In this document: in pieces, positions 47,393-55,970 of the stretch
Layout: each line of letters begins with the position of its first letter
Numbering within the stretch: position 1 is the first letter of the stretch
Assembly: GCF_014204515.1 (NCBI RefSeq)
Contig: NZ_JACHLI010000001.1
Coordinates: forward strand, 310,001-374,000
Origin: Pseudomonas nitroreducens
GTDB taxonomy: Bacteria > Pseudomonadota > Gammaproteobacteria > Pseudomonadales > Pseudomonadaceae
DNA: 64,000 nucleotides
Reading direction: 5' to 3'
Position numbers and translations under genes: made by a program
Notes under the pieces: generated by a model
What the model was told of the DNA's origin: nothing
What the model saw: the letters and a program-made list of their open reading frames with translations, nothing else
The model's database searches: none

Positions 47393-48163
47393 TCAGTCGA
47401 GATTGAAGGCTCTGCGGATGTGTTCGATGACTTCGGCCATTGTGCCGCCGACATCAAGACTCTTCAGGTCGACATTCTCTCCCCCGAGCTGGTCGAGGAA
47501 GGCGAGCATATCTGCCTTGATACTGTCCGGCACCGTGAACTGGCCGGCCTGCAGAAGCTGGGAAAGGCGAAGGACGTCGTTGCGATGTTTCTTGATGGTC
47601 TTTGAGTCTACCGACTCGGGATTTTCGGCCTTTCTGGCAGTCAGATCGAGCCATGCCCGCATCTTGAAGGGGATCAGTCGATCCTCGGTGATGTGGCAGA
47701 CGCCGTTGGTTCGCTCCATTCCGCTACGGAGGAAGTCGTAGTAGTCGTCGTTGAGGAGGATGGCCGAGAGGCTCGACACCGATTCGTCTGTTGGGATTTG
47801 AGTGATCGCGCCGTTTTCGGATTGGCCCATGCCTTCTCCGGAGCGGGAGAACAGCTCGATCAGCTCAGGGTATGCATCGTTGGCCGGCTTCCCGAAGCGG
47901 TAGAACACAGGCTTGGGTTTCTCGCCGCCTCCGACCTCCTGGATGGCGTAGCCGCCTTCCTTGATGAATTTCCAGAAGTGGGCAACGAATTCGGGGGTGA
48001 GGGCCTCGATGATCAAGACAATGTCCAGATCACGAGTCTTTCGGAACTCCACACCGGCATTGTCCATCGTGATGGACGTGGCGACACCTCCGATGAGCAC
48101 GTACTGCTCCTGGTATTCCTTAAAGTGCTCCGCAAAGAGCTTTAGTCCTCGTACTTCATCCAC
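47393..48163 (-). CDS. AbiEii/MenT-like nucleotidyltransferase, probable toxin
   Basis: The nucleotidyltransferase signature is YVLIGGVATS (GG25-26) followed by FRKTRDLDIVLII with Asp45 and Asp47. A helical C-terminal domain follows (DSKTIKKHRNDVLRLSQLL), as in AbiEii/JHP933-type proteins. GTG start, AAGGAG 8 nt upstream, lying inside the end of the upstream gene (22-nt overlap), the usual antitoxin-toxin arrangement. AbiEii-type toxins add nucleotides to RNA; the present target is unknown. Confidence 0.75.
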   Translation of the reverse strand: MDEVRGLKLFAEHFKEYQEQYVLIGGVATSITMDNAGVEFRKTRDLDIVLIIEALTPEFVAHFWKFIKEGGYAIQEVGGGEKPKPVFYRFGKPANDAYPELIELFSRSGEGMGQSENGAITQIPTDESVSSLSAILLNDDYYDFLRSGMERTNGVCHITEDRLIPFKMRAWLDLTARKAENPESVDSKTIKKHRNDVLRLSQLLQAGQFTVPDSIKADMLAFLDQLGGENVDLKSLDVGGTMAEVIEHIRRAFNLD

Positions 48164-49167
48164 GGGTGCTTCTCCTTGAGTTCGTCGAGCGCAATCTGAA
48201 CGCGCTCGTCCGGGTGATCTTTGAGGGTCAGAAACAGCGAGACTTCATCAACGGTCTGCGAGTCGGTGGTGAAAGGCTTGTAGCTCCAGATTTCCACTAC
48301 TGCCTTCGCCCGGTCATTGCCAGTCTCGAGGATGAAGTTGTCGTCCATCATGGCTTTGTACGCGGTGTTGGTCATCGCGAAAACCGGGAGTGCCGGCTCA
48401 GCTAGCAAGCTGTACCTGGCCAGGGCGGATTCTCCGGCCAAGTAAGCTTTCACGTAATCGGTCGGAACTTCGTCGATGACGACGCTGCGGCGCACGGGAT
48501 TCCGCAGAAATGGCATGGCTTTCTGCAGCATGCGATTTCTGGGGCAGGTGAAGCGGTAAACCTTGTTGATCACCGAATCGTTCACGTGTTCGATGAGATT
48601 GGCAGACTCCAGTTCAGCAATGGCTTTCGAAAGCGTCACTCTGCTGAACTTGGCGTTTCCCATGAAGCCGTTTGAGGTGAACCGATCACTCTCGTCCCAT
48701 CCCTCGATCATGTTCCGAATCAACATGGATTGAGTGGCAGGGGATAGCGTCAGGCTTTCGACGTCTAGCTTGCGCCGCTTCCTGAAAGCCTCACGCAGGC
48801 TGATACCAATCTCCGGAACATGGAACTGCCAGCCGGGCCGGATGAAGTTGATCTGATGGTCGATCATGCTCCTGCGGTCAGCCTGATCGATGGAGTCGCT
48901 GACGTAGAGGATGACGTTGTCGGTGGCTTTGGCCGTGAGGTTGATGTGCTTGCGCAGGTTTACAGCGCCTGGGTACTTCTCACCTTTTCCAACCAGTCCG
49001 AGCAGCTTGATTGCCGGCAAACCAGGAGGCGTGATCTCGATTTCCAGGAGGCCGTATTGGTTCTTGATCAGCGGAGGAACGTTGAGCTTCCCCGCACCCA
49101 CAACAGTGGCCGGGAACCCCAGTGTTGTTTCGAGGTAGTCTTTGAGCTCGCGCTTCGAAAAACTCAT
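48142..49167 (-). CDS. Winged-helix protein, probable AbiEi-like antitoxin and autorepressor
   Basis: ATG 49167 with AAGGA 9 nt upstream. The middle contains a likely winged-helix (GFMGNAKFSRVTLSKAIAELESANLIE), preceded by an alpha/beta region (NLRKHINLTAKATDNVILYV) and followed by a C-terminal alpha/beta domain. A paralogue lies at 49376. AbiEi-type antitoxins repress their own promoter; TGTAAACC repeats at the promoter fit this. Overlaps the nucleotidyltransferase gene. Confidence 0.65.
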   Translation of the reverse strand: MSFSKRELKDYLETTLGFPATVVGAGKLNVPPLIKNQYGLLEIEITPPGLPAIKLLGLVGKGEKYPGAVNLRKHINLTAKATDNVILYVSDSIDQADRRSMIDHQINFIRPGWQFHVPEIGISLREAFRKRRKLDVESLTLSPATQSMLIRNMIEGWDESDRFTSNGFMGNAKFSRVTLSKAIAELESANLIEHVNDSVINKVYRFTCPRNRMLQKAMPFLRNPVRRSVVIDEVPTDYVKAYLAGESALARYSLLAEPALPVFAMTNTAYKAMMDDNFILETGNDRAKAVVEIWSYKPFTTDSQTVDEVSLFLTLKDHPDERVQIALDELKEKHPWMKYED

Positions 49168-49183
49168 CGTCGAAAGTCCTTGC

Positions 49184-49230
49184 TGTAAACCATTTTTTTC
49201 GACTGTAAACCAGTGAGGTTTACACGTCAA
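49184..49230 (-). promoter_or_regulatory. Promoter and operator of the AbiE-like operon
   Basis: Minus strand TTGACG, 17-bp spacer, TACAGT (49202-49230). TGTAAACC occurs at 49184-49191 and 49204-49211 (exactly 20 bp apart) and inverted as GGTTTACA at 49217-49224, so it covers the spacer, the -10 and the region just downstream. Confidence 0.75.
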
Positions 49231-49293
49231 AAAAATGATTAACAGAGCTAGTGAAATGCAGGTATTTAGAGGGTTTGCTGAGTATGGATCATA

Positions 49294-49337
49294 CCCAAAA
49301 TGCATTTTCGGGAGACGCGCTCAGAAAGCATTTTGGG
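49294..49337. repeat. Inverted repeat between two paralogous genes
   Basis: CCCAAAATGC (49294-49303) and GCATTTTGGG (49328-49337) are perfect 10-bp arms 24 bp apart. It lies downstream of the 49376 gene and upstream of the AbiE-like promoter; terminator or binding site cannot be told apart. Confidence 0.5.
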
Positions 49338-49375
49338 CATCCGGAATTCTTCCGAGCCGGCCTCCATTCCGGAGA

Positions 49376-50425
49376 TCAGATTTCCTCAGGACGGAACCAC
49401 TGCAAATGCCCGGTCAGCGTGCTCACGCCACTGTAATCCGGCATCTCGGGTGTGCCCTTGAGCGAGAGCAGCAGTGAGAGTTCGTCCGGTTCCTGGGGCT
49501 GCTGGCCCAGGCTGGCGTAGCTCCAGACCTGCAGGAAGGCTTTGGCCTGGGCCGGATCGGTGGTGATCCAGGAATCGTCATCGGTTTTGGCTGCGTTGAA
49601 GTCCTTGAGGGACATGCAGAACACCGGCAGCTCCGGGTGATCCAGGCCAATGTGCTCGGCGAGGCCGGAGGCGCCAGCCCAGGAGATGCGAGGCTGCATC
49701 GAAGGCTTCAGTTCGATAGAGACCATCACGGTGCGCTTGACCGGCGAGGACAGCAGCGGCCAGGCCTTCGCCAGCACCTCTTCTTTGTCCCCAACGAACG
49801 AGTATTCGGGGTTGTAGGGGCGGTCGTCGAGCTTTTGCAGGACGCCGGCAGCCACCAGCTCGTCAGTGGCCTTGTTGATCGCAGGCCGGCTGTAATCCAG
49901 GCCGCACAGAAGATCGCGCTGGGTCATGCGGGTCTTCAGGCCGGGGAAATCTTCTTTCGGCTTCACGTAGAGGTTGGCCAGGAGTACGGCCTGCGCAGCA
50001 GGAGTGAGGGCTTTGACCTTCTCCGGTGCCTCCCGGCGCTTGCGTGCCTCGTCGACCATCGCCAGCATCATCTCGGGGATGAAGTAGTGCCGGCCAGGCT
50101 CGATGAAGTTGACGTTCTGCTCCAGCAGGTTCCGGCGCTGCGCCGGCCGAATACCCGAGCAACCGAACACAGCGATGCGACCGACTTTCTTGGAGATCAC
50201 GTCCAGGTCAGCCTTCAGCTCCATCACGGTCGGAGTGACATTGCGCTCGGTCAGCACCAGGATCAATTGCACCTTCTCCTTGGAGGGGAGGGTGACGTCC
50301 ATCCAGTGGAAGTTGAACTTTTCGTTGATCGAGTCGGGGATATCGAGGTCTTTTGCGATAGCAACCTCGGCCTTCAGGCCAAGCTGTTCGCTGTATTCAC
50401 GGATGGCGGCGCGCTCAACAAGCAT
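49376..50425 (-). CDS. Orphan paralogue of the AbiEi-like protein
   Basis: ATG 50425 with AAGGA 8 nt upstream. It aligns in plan with the 48142 gene: early alpha/beta region (ADLDVISKKVGRIAVFGCSG), (R)NLLEQNVNFIEPGRHYFIPE versus DHQINFIRPGWQFHVPE, a winged-helix (RDLLCGLDYSRPAINKATDEL), SPVKRTVMV versus NPVRRSVVI, and the end DELSLLLSLKG versus DEVSLFLTLKD. It has no toxin gene next to it. Same operator type at its promoter. May act as a second regulator or orphan antitoxin. Confidence 0.7.
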   Translation of the reverse strand: MLVERAAIREYSEQLGLKAEVAIAKDLDIPDSINEKFNFHWMDVTLPSKEKVQLILVLTERNVTPTVMELKADLDVISKKVGRIAVFGCSGIRPAQRRNLLEQNVNFIEPGRHYFIPEMMLAMVDEARKRREAPEKVKALTPAAQAVLLANLYVKPKEDFPGLKTRMTQRDLLCGLDYSRPAINKATDELVAAGVLQKLDDRPYNPEYSFVGDKEEVLAKAWPLLSSPVKRTVMVSIELKPSMQPRISWAGASGLAEHIGLDHPELPVFCMSLKDFNAAKTDDDSWITTDPAQAKAFLQVWSYASLGQQPQEPDELSLLLSLKGTPEMPDYSGVSTLTGHLQWFRPEEI

Positions 50426-50442
50426 CACACAGTCCTTTGAGG

Positions 50443-50489
50443 TGTAAAGTGCAGACGGACAATGTAAAGCACTATAGATTTGGTGTCAA
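50443..50489 (-). promoter_or_regulatory. Promoter and operator of the orphan AbiEi-like gene
   Basis: Minus strand TTGACA, 17-bp spacer, TACATT (50461-50489). TGTAAAG occurs at 50443-50449 and 50463-50469, again exactly 20 bp apart and again covering the -10, as at 49184/49204. Confidence 0.75.
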
Positions 50490-50548
50490 ACTGCAACCAT
50501 GGTGGTTGGCGTGCTTTTTTGGCGAAAATGCAGGGCCCATAAACGACG

Positions 50549-50568
50549 AGGCGGCCCTAAGGCCGCCT
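50549..50568 (-). terminator. Hairpin below the periplasmic-protein operon
   Basis: AGGCGGCC, loop CTAA, GGCCGCCT. Read leftward the following sequence (TCGTCGTTTATG) is only weakly T-rich. Confidence 0.6.
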
Positions 50569-50600
50569 GCGATGGTGCTGGGATTATTCTTCGCAGCCGA

Positions 50601-51146
50601 TCATGGAGTCACCTCCGGTTTGGCGCTGTAGGGGTTCATCTTCATCATGCTGCCGTCCTCCAGAGCGATGGTGCGGCTGGGCGTGAAGGTCATGACGGTG
50701 CCGTTGAGCAGGGTGACCGATTTGGGCTTATCCCACTGCATGTGCCAGGTCGAGCTGGGGATTGGCTTGCGCTCACGCGCCCCGGTGTCGGTGTAGCAGC
50801 GATCCTGCTCCAGCTCGGCGCCCAGCTGGGTCACTAGCCAGCTCTCGGTGTCGACCATCAGGTCAACGCCTTCCGGGGTGTCCTTCATGAGCTGCAGGGC
50901 CATTGTCAGCCCGTCCGGGACGGATTCGAACTGGTAGTTGCCAGCGGCCGGCGGCGCGACGTGCTTGCACTCCACGGGCGGCATGGTGATGGTGGTCAGG
51001 TACGGCGCACCGTCCTTGATCATCATCTTCTGCTCGGAAGCGAAATTCTGCGGCCCGGTGACCTTCACGGACAGTGCGAAGGTGCTGGCAGCCTGGGCGG
51101 TGAAGGGGAGCAGGCCGGCAAAGAGCACGGCGAGGATGAGCTTCAT
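50601..51146 (-). CDS. Periplasmic protein, family of four, member 4
   Basis: Signal peptide MKLILAVLFAGLLPFTAQAA, cleaved after AQA. Two cysteines (VECKHV, DRCYTD). The C-terminal part WDKPKSVTLLNGTVMTFTPS matches the other three members (W-x-x-P-x-x-x-x-x-x-G-x-x-x-x-x). Overlaps the upstream gene by an ATGA. Function unknown. Confidence 0.65.
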   Translation of the reverse strand: MKLILAVLFAGLLPFTAQAASTFALSVKVTGPQNFASEQKMMIKDGAPYLTTITMPPVECKHVAPPAAGNYQFESVPDGLTMALQLMKDTPEGVDLMVDTESWLVTQLGAELEQDRCYTDTGARERKPIPSSTWHMQWDKPKSVTLLNGTVMTFTPSRTIALEDGSMMKMNPYSAKPEVTP

Positions 51147-51643
51147 TTGGCTTCTCCGAGCTGCTTGAGGGTGACGATCACCAGCTGGCCGTCAGGCATC
51201 TTGAATGCCTTTGATTTCCCCAGCTTGAGGATTGTGTGGGCAGTAAGGCTCTGTGTTGTTGCTTCGCCGACAACCACGCTGCATCCAGGAGCAACATCCG
51301 CGATCACCTGATCTTTTCCACCTGTGGTCTCAAAGGTGAGAACTGAATCAAGCCCGCCGTCTACTTTTCGCACCGGGAGGAAGTTGATGGAGTATCCAGA
51401 CCTGGCTTTGGTTTCGAGCTCCTGCGTTGTCTTCAGGAGCTCGTCCCACTGAAGGCATTGCGCACTCTTGGTTTCCATCTGTTGGTAGGGTGAGATTAGC
51501 CCGATAAAGGTGTGCACCTCTGGGGAGGAGCCGCTCTCGAACTCGAACTTCACCGCGACCTTGTCCTGCTCTGGGGCCTTTTCGACGTCGGCGAGTGCCG
51601 GCGCTGTGGCAAGCGCCAGTAACAAGGGAATGAGCTTTTTCAT
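51143..51643 (-). CDS. Periplasmic protein, family of four, member 3
   Basis: Signal peptide MKKLIPLLLALATAPALA. Mature protein beta-rich with two cysteines (AQCLQW, PGCSVVV); C-terminus LGKSKAFKMPDGQLVIVTL fits the family pattern. Function unknown. Confidence 0.65.
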   Translation of the reverse strand: MKKLIPLLLALATAPALADVEKAPEQDKVAVKFEFESGSSPEVHTFIGLISPYQQMETKSAQCLQWDELLKTTQELETKARSGYSINFLPVRKVDGGLDSVLTFETTGGKDQVIADVAPGCSVVVGEATTQSLTAHTILKLGKSKAFKMPDGQLVIVTLKQLGEAK

Positions 51644-51659
51644 GTTGTCTTCCTGGTGA

Positions 51660-52160
51660 TCAGTTGGATGGGGTGGGTTCTGGGGCCGGAGCGCGAGTGA
51701 CGGATACCGTTATCTCCTCACCGTCCTCCAGGATGAACAACCTGGGCTGGCCCCACTTCATGCGGGCGTTGACGGTCAGTCCCTGGGCCGTTTGCGGGCC
51801 GGTGTACACCTCGCAGTCTTCCGCCAGGGCGACCTGCTTGAGGTTCTCGGCGTTGTGCGTCTCGAAGGTCATCAGCGTCTTCACGCCGTCGTCCGAGGCC
51901 TCCAAGGGCAGCACCAGGACATGGGTGCCGGTCTTTGCCGGGAACTGCACGGTGGTGCTCAGACCGGTGCCGGCGTCGATCAGCGAGCACTTGTTGTCTC
52001 GCTTCTCCCACAGGTCGGTATACGGCGCCGGCTGCTTGAGGCGGGTTTCCAGGATGATGTCGGGCTTGTAGCCGAACTTCACCTTGTACGTGAGGATATC
52101 GTCGGCCAGGGCAGGGAATGACGCCACCGCTGCCAGGAGGGCGGGCAAAGCTATGCGCAT
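51660..52160 (-). CDS. Periplasmic protein, family of four, member 2
   Basis: Signal peptide MRIALPALLAAVASFPALA. Two cysteines (NKCSLI, EDCEVY), MTFETHNAEN and C-terminal WGQPRLFILEDGEEITVSV. Members 2 and 3 share the LMTFET/VLTFET block. Function unknown. Confidence 0.65.
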   Translation of the reverse strand: MRIALPALLAAVASFPALADDILTYKVKFGYKPDIILETRLKQPAPYTDLWEKRDNKCSLIDAGTGLSTTVQFPAKTGTHVLVLPLEASDDGVKTLMTFETHNAENLKQVALAEDCEVYTGPQTAQGLTVNARMKWGQPRLFILEDGEEITVSVTRAPAPEPTPSN

Positions 52161-52233
52161 GGGGAGGCCTGTGTCGTGTTGGCGAACTGGCCGATTCTCC
52201 CAGAGTCCGGGGCTCAGGAGAACGCCCGGAAAT

Positions 52234-52254
52234 CTCTTTTAGGTAGAAATTGCA
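52234..52254 (-). repeat. 21-bp element, second copy
   Basis: CTCTTTTAG..GAAATTGCA, 19 of 21 positions identical with 32712-32732. Here it lies between members 1 and 2 of the periplasmic family, upstream of member 2. Confidence 0.55.
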
Positions 52255-52257
52255 GGA

Positions 52258-52728
52258 TCATGGTTTGGCCGGCTTGCTGGCCACCACCTGCACCTTGTAA
52301 CCGCCCATCTCGATCTGCTCAGGAACACCCCACTTGAGAAGGTGAGGGTCGACCTTGCTGTTGAACTGCTGCTGGCCGGCGACGTAAGTGCAGGAAACGT
52401 CGCCAGCCTTGGCCGGGATGGTCTGGGCCTTGATGACGGACACCGCCAGGCCGGTCACGATACCGACGTCGGTGATTTGCGCAGCGTACACGGCCAGGGC
52501 CAGTCCGTCCGGTACGGGCTCTGCTTTCTTCGACGCCTGCTCCTGGCCACAGATCATCTGGGGCACTGGGAGCTGCAGCAGTTCGACCATCTGGGTGTCG
52601 GCGCGCTGCTCGACGACCAGGGTCTTGGCGATGTCGCCGGTCTTCAGGGTGACAAAGGCTTTCGGGCTATCGCCCAGGGCGGAAGAGCTGACGGCAAGCG
52701 CCAGCAGCGAGACGATCAGGCTGCGCAT
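52258..52728 (-). CDS. Periplasmic protein, family of four, member 1
   Basis: ATG 52728 gives signal peptide MRSLIVSLLALAVSSSALG. Two cysteines (QMICGQEQ, VSCTYV) and C-terminal WGVPEQIEMGGYKVQVVAS. The ribosome-binding site is poor. First gene of the four-member run. Function unknown. Confidence 0.65.
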   Translation of the reverse strand: MRSLIVSLLALAVSSSALGDSPKAFVTLKTGDIAKTLVVEQRADTQMVELLQLPVPQMICGQEQASKKAEPVPDGLALAVYAAQITDVGIVTGLAVSVIKAQTIPAKAGDVSCTYVAGQQQFNSKVDPHLLKWGVPEQIEMGGYKVQVVASKPAKP

Positions 52729-52816
52729 GGTAGAGGGCACATGTGATTAAGACACCATTATCCTCCCAGATGGGAGGATGCATGAGAAGAGGGCACCCCG
52801 TTTTGCTTGCAAATGA

Positions 52817-52840
52817 AAACGGGGCTCAAAGGCCCCGTTT
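52817..52840 (-). terminator. Terminator of the second nucleotidyltransferase gene
   Basis: AAACGGGGC, a 6-nt loop, GCCCCGTTT; read leftward it continues into TTTTCATTTG. Confidence 0.85.
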
Positions 52841-52845
52841 CACCA

Positions 52846-53892
52846 TCAGCCCAGGCTGGGGCCGGTATCTGCTTTGTAGCGCTTGTTTTCCCCGCGAATG
52901 GCTTCGCGGATGTCTTCGTCAGTCAGACTTTCGAGTCTCTCGAACAGGTCGGCGTTGCGTTTACGGAAGTGCTGAATGAACTCCCCGAGCTCTTTACCCT
53001 GGTAGCCGGTAACCTCAGCCACAACGTTCCCGTTGAACTTGGAGGCCATGGCCTTATTTCGGTGATACTCCTCGTAGGCGGCCTTGTATTCCTTCTCGGC
53101 GGCAGGGAATTTGGCAAAGACTTCCGGAAGGTACACCAACTTGTCTTCGTTCCACTGGAACTCGGGGACTTGGCCCTTGTGCTCGTCCAGCCAGGTCAGA
53201 AACGCGGTGTAGACCGGGCGCTTTTTGTCCCTGACGCGAGCGGTATGGTTCCGGTTCTCAAGGGCGTAGATCTGCGGGTCGAACTTGGGTGTGCTGGTTG
53301 CGAATTCGTAGATGTCCTGGAGGGTGTCGAAGCCCTCGTTATAGCGCTTGGGGTCATAACCCAGCAGCTCAATGGCCTGGTTGAAATCTCGGGTGATCAC
53401 CACCTCTTTGAAGAGGTGGGTCTTGTCCCGGATTGGCAGCCTCAGTGCGTCGTGTCCGAGCACAAGGCCCATCTTGTGGGCAATGCGGCCCATCAGGTTG
53501 CCGAGATCGTTCCAGGCGAAGTAGCCCCTGGTGAAATCGAACTCGTGTGCCGGGCTGCTGATCAGGTCAACCTGGAGGTAACCTTCGTCCAAAGGCAGGC
53601 CGATACTCAGGCATGGGCCGTTCTTGTGGTAGGGGAGTTTCTGACCAACCGCAGCTTCGAACGCAGACAAGATCTCTTCGGTTGGGTAGGTTGCGAACAG
53701 CTTCCGGTCTACCAGTACGTCAAGATCACCGAAGTCCTTCTTGGCTCGGTAAGCTCGCACCATCTCGTGGCGGTAGGGCGGTTCAGCACCGGCCAGGGAG
53801 CCGATCACGCGGCTCACGATTTCATACTGCTTGCTGGCCTCGTCTTTCGAGACTCTTCGTGCGCCAAACTCGGCTAGTGCATTCCCGCCCAT
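52846..53892 (-). CDS. Nucleotidyltransferase-like protein, 348 aa
   Basis: Pol-beta-type nucleotidyltransferase residues are visible: KKDFGDLDVLVD (Asp56, Asp58) and, about 50 residues later, GYLQVDLISS (Asp109). The G-S/G-x motif before the first pair is weak (GSLAGAEPP). A helical C-terminal half follows. GGGAG precedes the ATG. It is larger than AbiEii toxins and has no antitoxin-like neighbour, so it may be an independent RNA/nucleotide-modifying enzyme. Transcribed alone. Confidence 0.65.
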   Translation of the reverse strand: MGGNALAEFGARRVSKDEASKQYEIVSRVIGSLAGAEPPYRHEMVRAYRAKKDFGDLDVLVDRKLFATYPTEEILSAFEAAVGQKLPYHKNGPCLSIGLPLDEGYLQVDLISSPAHEFDFTRGYFAWNDLGNLMGRIAHKMGLVLGHDALRLPIRDKTHLFKEVVITRDFNQAIELLGYDPKRYNEGFDTLQDIYEFATSTPKFDPQIYALENRNHTARVRDKKRPVYTAFLTWLDEHKGQVPEFQWNEDKLVYLPEVFAKFPAAEKEYKAAYEEYHRNKAMASKFNGNVVAEVTGYQGKELGEFIQHFRKRNADLFERLESLTDEDIREAIRGENKRYKADTGPSLG

Positions 53893-53966
53893 GTGAACTC
53901 CCTACTCTTCGGTCTTGATAGTCCAGTCTATCCGAGCGGCGAATATCTTTGCCACCGCATTGACCC

Positions 53967-53996
53967 TTCATCACGGTAAGCCTCCAACAATACACT
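53967..53996 (+). promoter_or_regulatory. Promoter 1 of the large-paralogue array
   Basis: TTCATC, 18-bp spacer, TACACT, exactly 36 nt before the GTG start counted from the -10. The same boxes and distances recur at 55971. Confidence 0.55.
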
Positions 53997-54026
53997 GGGA
54001 AAAGTGATTACCCCGGAGGTTAAGCC

Positions 54027-55895
54027 GTGAGCGATGGCGTATTCCAGAACACCGTGCTTGAGGCCCGCCAGAGTAAAGGGCGCGGTCGGCACGAGGTGGA
54101 TGGTTGGGAGCTGAAGTCCGTCTTGTCCTTGAAAGACGCTGATCTTGCCAGTGCCTTTGCACGAGCGGCCCTGGTTGGTGACGTGGAGCTGGCCAAGATC
54201 CTCTGGGAGCGCCGAGGGCCTTTCAAGGCAGAAATCAGAGTGCTGCCCGGCGAGCCCACCAGGTTCGAAATCCTCGGTGAAGAGGGGGCCAGGCCACTGG
54301 CTACTCGCGGAACTAACTACATCAGCGAGAAGAAGGATCAGTACCTGGCGATGTTGAGCTGCGCCTCAGATGCTGAGGAGCTGTTCAGCCTGATCCTGAA
54401 GTCTGGCCTCCTGGGGGAGGGCAACATCGACAATGCTGCCTCGTTGTTGTTCGACGCCGACGGCATCTCCGAGGCAACCCAGCGCTTCAGTGCTCTTGGC
54501 CCTCAGTTCACTGAGGAAGAGCTGCCGTTCCTGCGCAATGGCGTGCTGGAAAACCCGGAGGCGGCCATTGCCATGGCGGAGCTCCAGGAGAGTCGTACCT
54601 TCATGCGTGCCTACGAGCACATGCTCTGCTGGGCAACGCCGGACATGATCGACGACTTCCCCAATCACCTGCGACCGTACAGCGTTTCCCTCGAGCTGGA
54701 CTACAAGCTCGCCAGGGCCCTGGTCGATGAGCCGACTCAGTCCGGAGACTATGTGACCGAGAGAGTTTCAGAGCCCCTCGAAGTGTTCAGGCAGGGGGCT
54801 GCGCGGTTGCTGCGTAGCATCAAGGGTCTGGAGGATGGAAAGTCTCTGATGATCTGGCACAGCTTCGTGCCCGAAACGCTCAGGTGCAACGTGTCTCCCC
54901 AGGACAAGAATTCCCTTGTGGATGACCTGGTTCTGGCCGCCCAGGCCTCCAGGGCCATTCGCTGCGGCTTCGGGATTCACCAAGGGAGGGTGCTTTGTGC
55001 CACGAGTCCAGAGTTCCTCACCAGCTTCGTCAGTGCTGCGCCCCGCGAGTCGAGACTTGAAGCGATGCGCCAGCGGTTGGCCAACTACTTCCCGCTGGGC
55101 ATCATCCACATGGAGTACGCATTCGGCCCGGAGAGTTCACTCTGGCTGATCCCGCGCCACAGAGATCATTTCTCAGGAAACTATTTGATCCGAACGGCCG
55201 GTAAATGCGCTGATTTTCAGCGCAGGATTCAGCAGTACTTGCCCGACTTGTTGATCGAGCGCCTTGCCCGTGAGGCTTATGGTCTACAACGTAGTTCACT
55301 GACGTTCCATCCCTCTGAATTCCAAACTTTGGCCGATGTCGGTCTGGGGCATCTACCTGTTCGTGCGGAGCTCACAGCGGTGCAGGTCGAAGAGATGGCC
55401 AAACGGGGGGTAAAGATCCCAGCAGGGTCGAAAATCACCGTCGAATACCCTCATCAAAACTGGAAGCTTCCGGGGTTGGCGCGTGATTTCTACGCCAAGG
55501 TTGCCTCGCTGGGTGGGGAAGGCGGCTTCATTCTCAATGGCGTGAACACAGGGGCACCCAATGAGGAGCACATCGGGGCGCTCAGACGTATCAAGGATGT
55601 CCTCTGCAGCAAGGATCAGGCTATCCAGATCAGAGCGGCCCTGTTGCTTCAGAGACTGCCGGAGGAGCTTCTTCCGGCGCTCAGAAAGCCAACGGACTGG
55701 GTACTTGCAGGCAAGCTCTTCGGCGATGAACGGATCGTCCCGCTGTTGGAGCGCGAGTATCTACCCAAGATTCGTACTTCGTCCGAGTGGAACGTGATGA
55801 TCAAATGGCTGGGCCATGACCCACTGGTGCCGTACATGCACAACGCACCTGATTCCACGATGACGCAGCAGATGAGTGAAGTCCTGGAGCTGTAG
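54027..55895 (+). CDS. Large paralogue 1, 622 aa, unknown family
   Basis: GTG start with GGAGG 8 nt upstream. Landmarks shared with its neighbours: ELFSLILKSGLLGEGNIDNA, RAYEHMLCWATPDMIDDFPN, VLCATSPEFLTSFVSA, YFPLGIIHMEY, EMAKRGVKIPAGSKI, FILNGVNTGAPN, and the C-terminal LVPYMHNAPDSTMTQQMSEV. No signal peptide, TM or enzyme motif is recognised. The cysteine-tryptophan-alanine (LCWA) block is the most conserved point. First of at least five adjacent copies on this strand. Confidence 0.7.
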   Translation: MSDGVFQNTVLEARQSKGRGRHEVDGWELKSVLSLKDADLASAFARAALVGDVELAKILWERRGPFKAEIRVLPGEPTRFEILGEEGARPLATRGTNYISEKKDQYLAMLSCASDAEELFSLILKSGLLGEGNIDNAASLLFDADGISEATQRFSALGPQFTEEELPFLRNGVLENPEAAIAMAELQESRTFMRAYEHMLCWATPDMIDDFPNHLRPYSVSLELDYKLARALVDEPTQSGDYVTERVSEPLEVFRQGAARLLRSIKGLEDGKSLMIWHSFVPETLRCNVSPQDKNSLVDDLVLAAQASRAIRCGFGIHQGRVLCATSPEFLTSFVSAAPRESRLEAMRQRLANYFPLGIIHMEYAFGPESSLWLIPRHRDHFSGNYLIRTAGKCADFQRRIQQYLPDLLIERLAREAYGLQRSSLTFHPSEFQTLADVGLGHLPVRAELTAVQVEEMAKRGVKIPAGSKITVEYPHQNWKLPGLARDFYAKVASLGGEGGFILNGVNTGAPNEEHIGALRRIKDVLCSKDQAIQIRAALLLQRLPEELLPALRKPTDWVLAGKLFGDERIVPLLEREYLPKIRTSSEWNVMIKWLGHDPLVPYMHNAPDSTMTQQMSEVLEL

Positions 55896-55970
55896 CGCTT
55901 CGCCGGACAACCTCCGCAGTACCAGGGCGTGCAATTGGGCAGAAAAGGAAGCAGATCTGCCCGGTTTCGC

